Source: JABMQB01 sp964575025
Lineage (GTDB): Bacteria > Bacteroidota > Bacteroidia > Bacteroidales > Prolixibacteraceae
Length of the DNA stretch: 64,000 nucleotides
Assembly (NCBI GenBank): GCA_964575025.1
Contig: CAZNPV010000010.1
Span: 26,865 to 90,864, forward strand
Direction of reading: 5' to 3'
The notes beneath the pieces are model-generated. The model was not told the origin of the DNA and searched no databases. It worked only from the letters and a program-made list of their open reading frames with translations. Below, one piece after another: positions 63,829 through 64,000 of the stretch. A program made the position numbers and the translations under genes. Each line of letters opens with the position of its first letter. Positions within the stretch are counted from its first letter, which is position 1.

Positions 63829-64000
63829 ATGCTTAGGATCAGAAAGGTTAAGACAAAGTCAGGATCTACAGCCATTCAAGTGGTTCAATATTCCGGGCAC
63901 AGCGCAAAAATTATTAAACATATAGGTAGCGCCAAGGATGATATTGAGCGCGACCTGTTGATAACCAAGGCGCAAGAATGGATTGGGAAATATACACTGC
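63829..64000 (+). CDS. IS-type transposase, N-terminal part (IS1634/IS4-like), cut by the window edge
   Basis: The first 57 codons of a longer frame. The protein begins LRIRKVKTKSGSTAIQVVQY and continues with SGHSAKIIKHIGSAKDD, as in DDE transposases of the IS1634 group. The rest is beyond position 64000, so the catalytic DDE residues cannot be checked. It has a clear promoter upstream and is oriented away from the LacI operon. Confidence 0.72.
   Translation, partial: MLRIRKVKTKSGSTAIQVVQYSGHSAKIIKHIGSAKDDIERDLLITKAQEWIGKYTL

Overview
The window comes from a Bacteroidota chromosome, most likely a Marinilabiliales/Prolixibacteraceae-like member of the Bacteroidia. This is inferred from four things: several start sites carry the phylum's own promoter (TTG about 17-21 bases upstream of TAnnTTTG), Shine-Dalgarno sequences are usually weak, methylmalonyl-CoA mutase is split into MutA and MutB, and there is a Bacteroidota-style sugar locus with ADP-ribosylglycohydrolase-like and DUF4038/DUF5060 glycosidase-like proteins. 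There is one 100-base run of N (48654-48753), so the sequence is a scaffold with a gap of unknown true size. I saw no rRNA, tRNA or CRISPR array.

0-17 kb is mostly housekeeping: an ECF sigma factor, an acyl-CoA synthetase, a Rieske-like lipoprotein, greA and a HIT protein, dnaE, thioredoxin and a DUF58 protein, topoisomerase IV (parE, parC), shikimate kinase, a C1 peptidase and an MFS transporter.

17.5-29.7 kb is the most unusual part. Eight genes run leftward: E2 and a fused E1 of a 2-oxoacid dehydrogenase, a DUF1284 protein, an ATP-grasp-like protein, an N-formylglutamate-amidohydrolase-like protein, a PHP protein, an aldolase/short-chain dehydrogenase fusion, and a zinc-type alcohol dehydrogenase. 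A divergent HutC-type GntR regulator faces them, and the region between holds two TTGTA-N2-TACAA palindromes that look like its operators. I know of no named pathway with this gene set.

29.9-37.3 kb holds aspartate kinase, a WalJ-like metallo-hydrolase, a PurF paralogue without the catalytic N-terminal cysteine, an isochorismatase-like hydrolase with a SIS isomerase, and sucCD. 37.3-46.1 kb holds a 49-residue protein, a transglutaminase-like protein, a membrane protein and a second ECF sigma factor closely related to the first one in the window, then a coiled-coil surface protein with an NtrC-type regulator and a hybrid histidine kinase. 46.2-51 kb has mutB and mutA, separated by a small four-helix-bundle gene set in repeats and an assembly gap. 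Mpl and a secreted M19 dipeptidase follow.

53.9-63.6 kb is a sugar-utilisation operon read leftward under a LacI regulator: DUF4038 glycosidase-like protein, GRP-type sugar transporter, ribokinase, a shortened glycosidase-like lipoprotein, an ADP-ribosylglycohydrolase-like lipoprotein and a DUF5060 protein. The set resembles the ribose/nucleoside (rus) locus of Bacteroides. A palindrome with a central CG overlaps the predicted -33 element. Downstream of the operon lie two decayed glycosidase gene fragments. The window ends inside an IS-type transposase gene.
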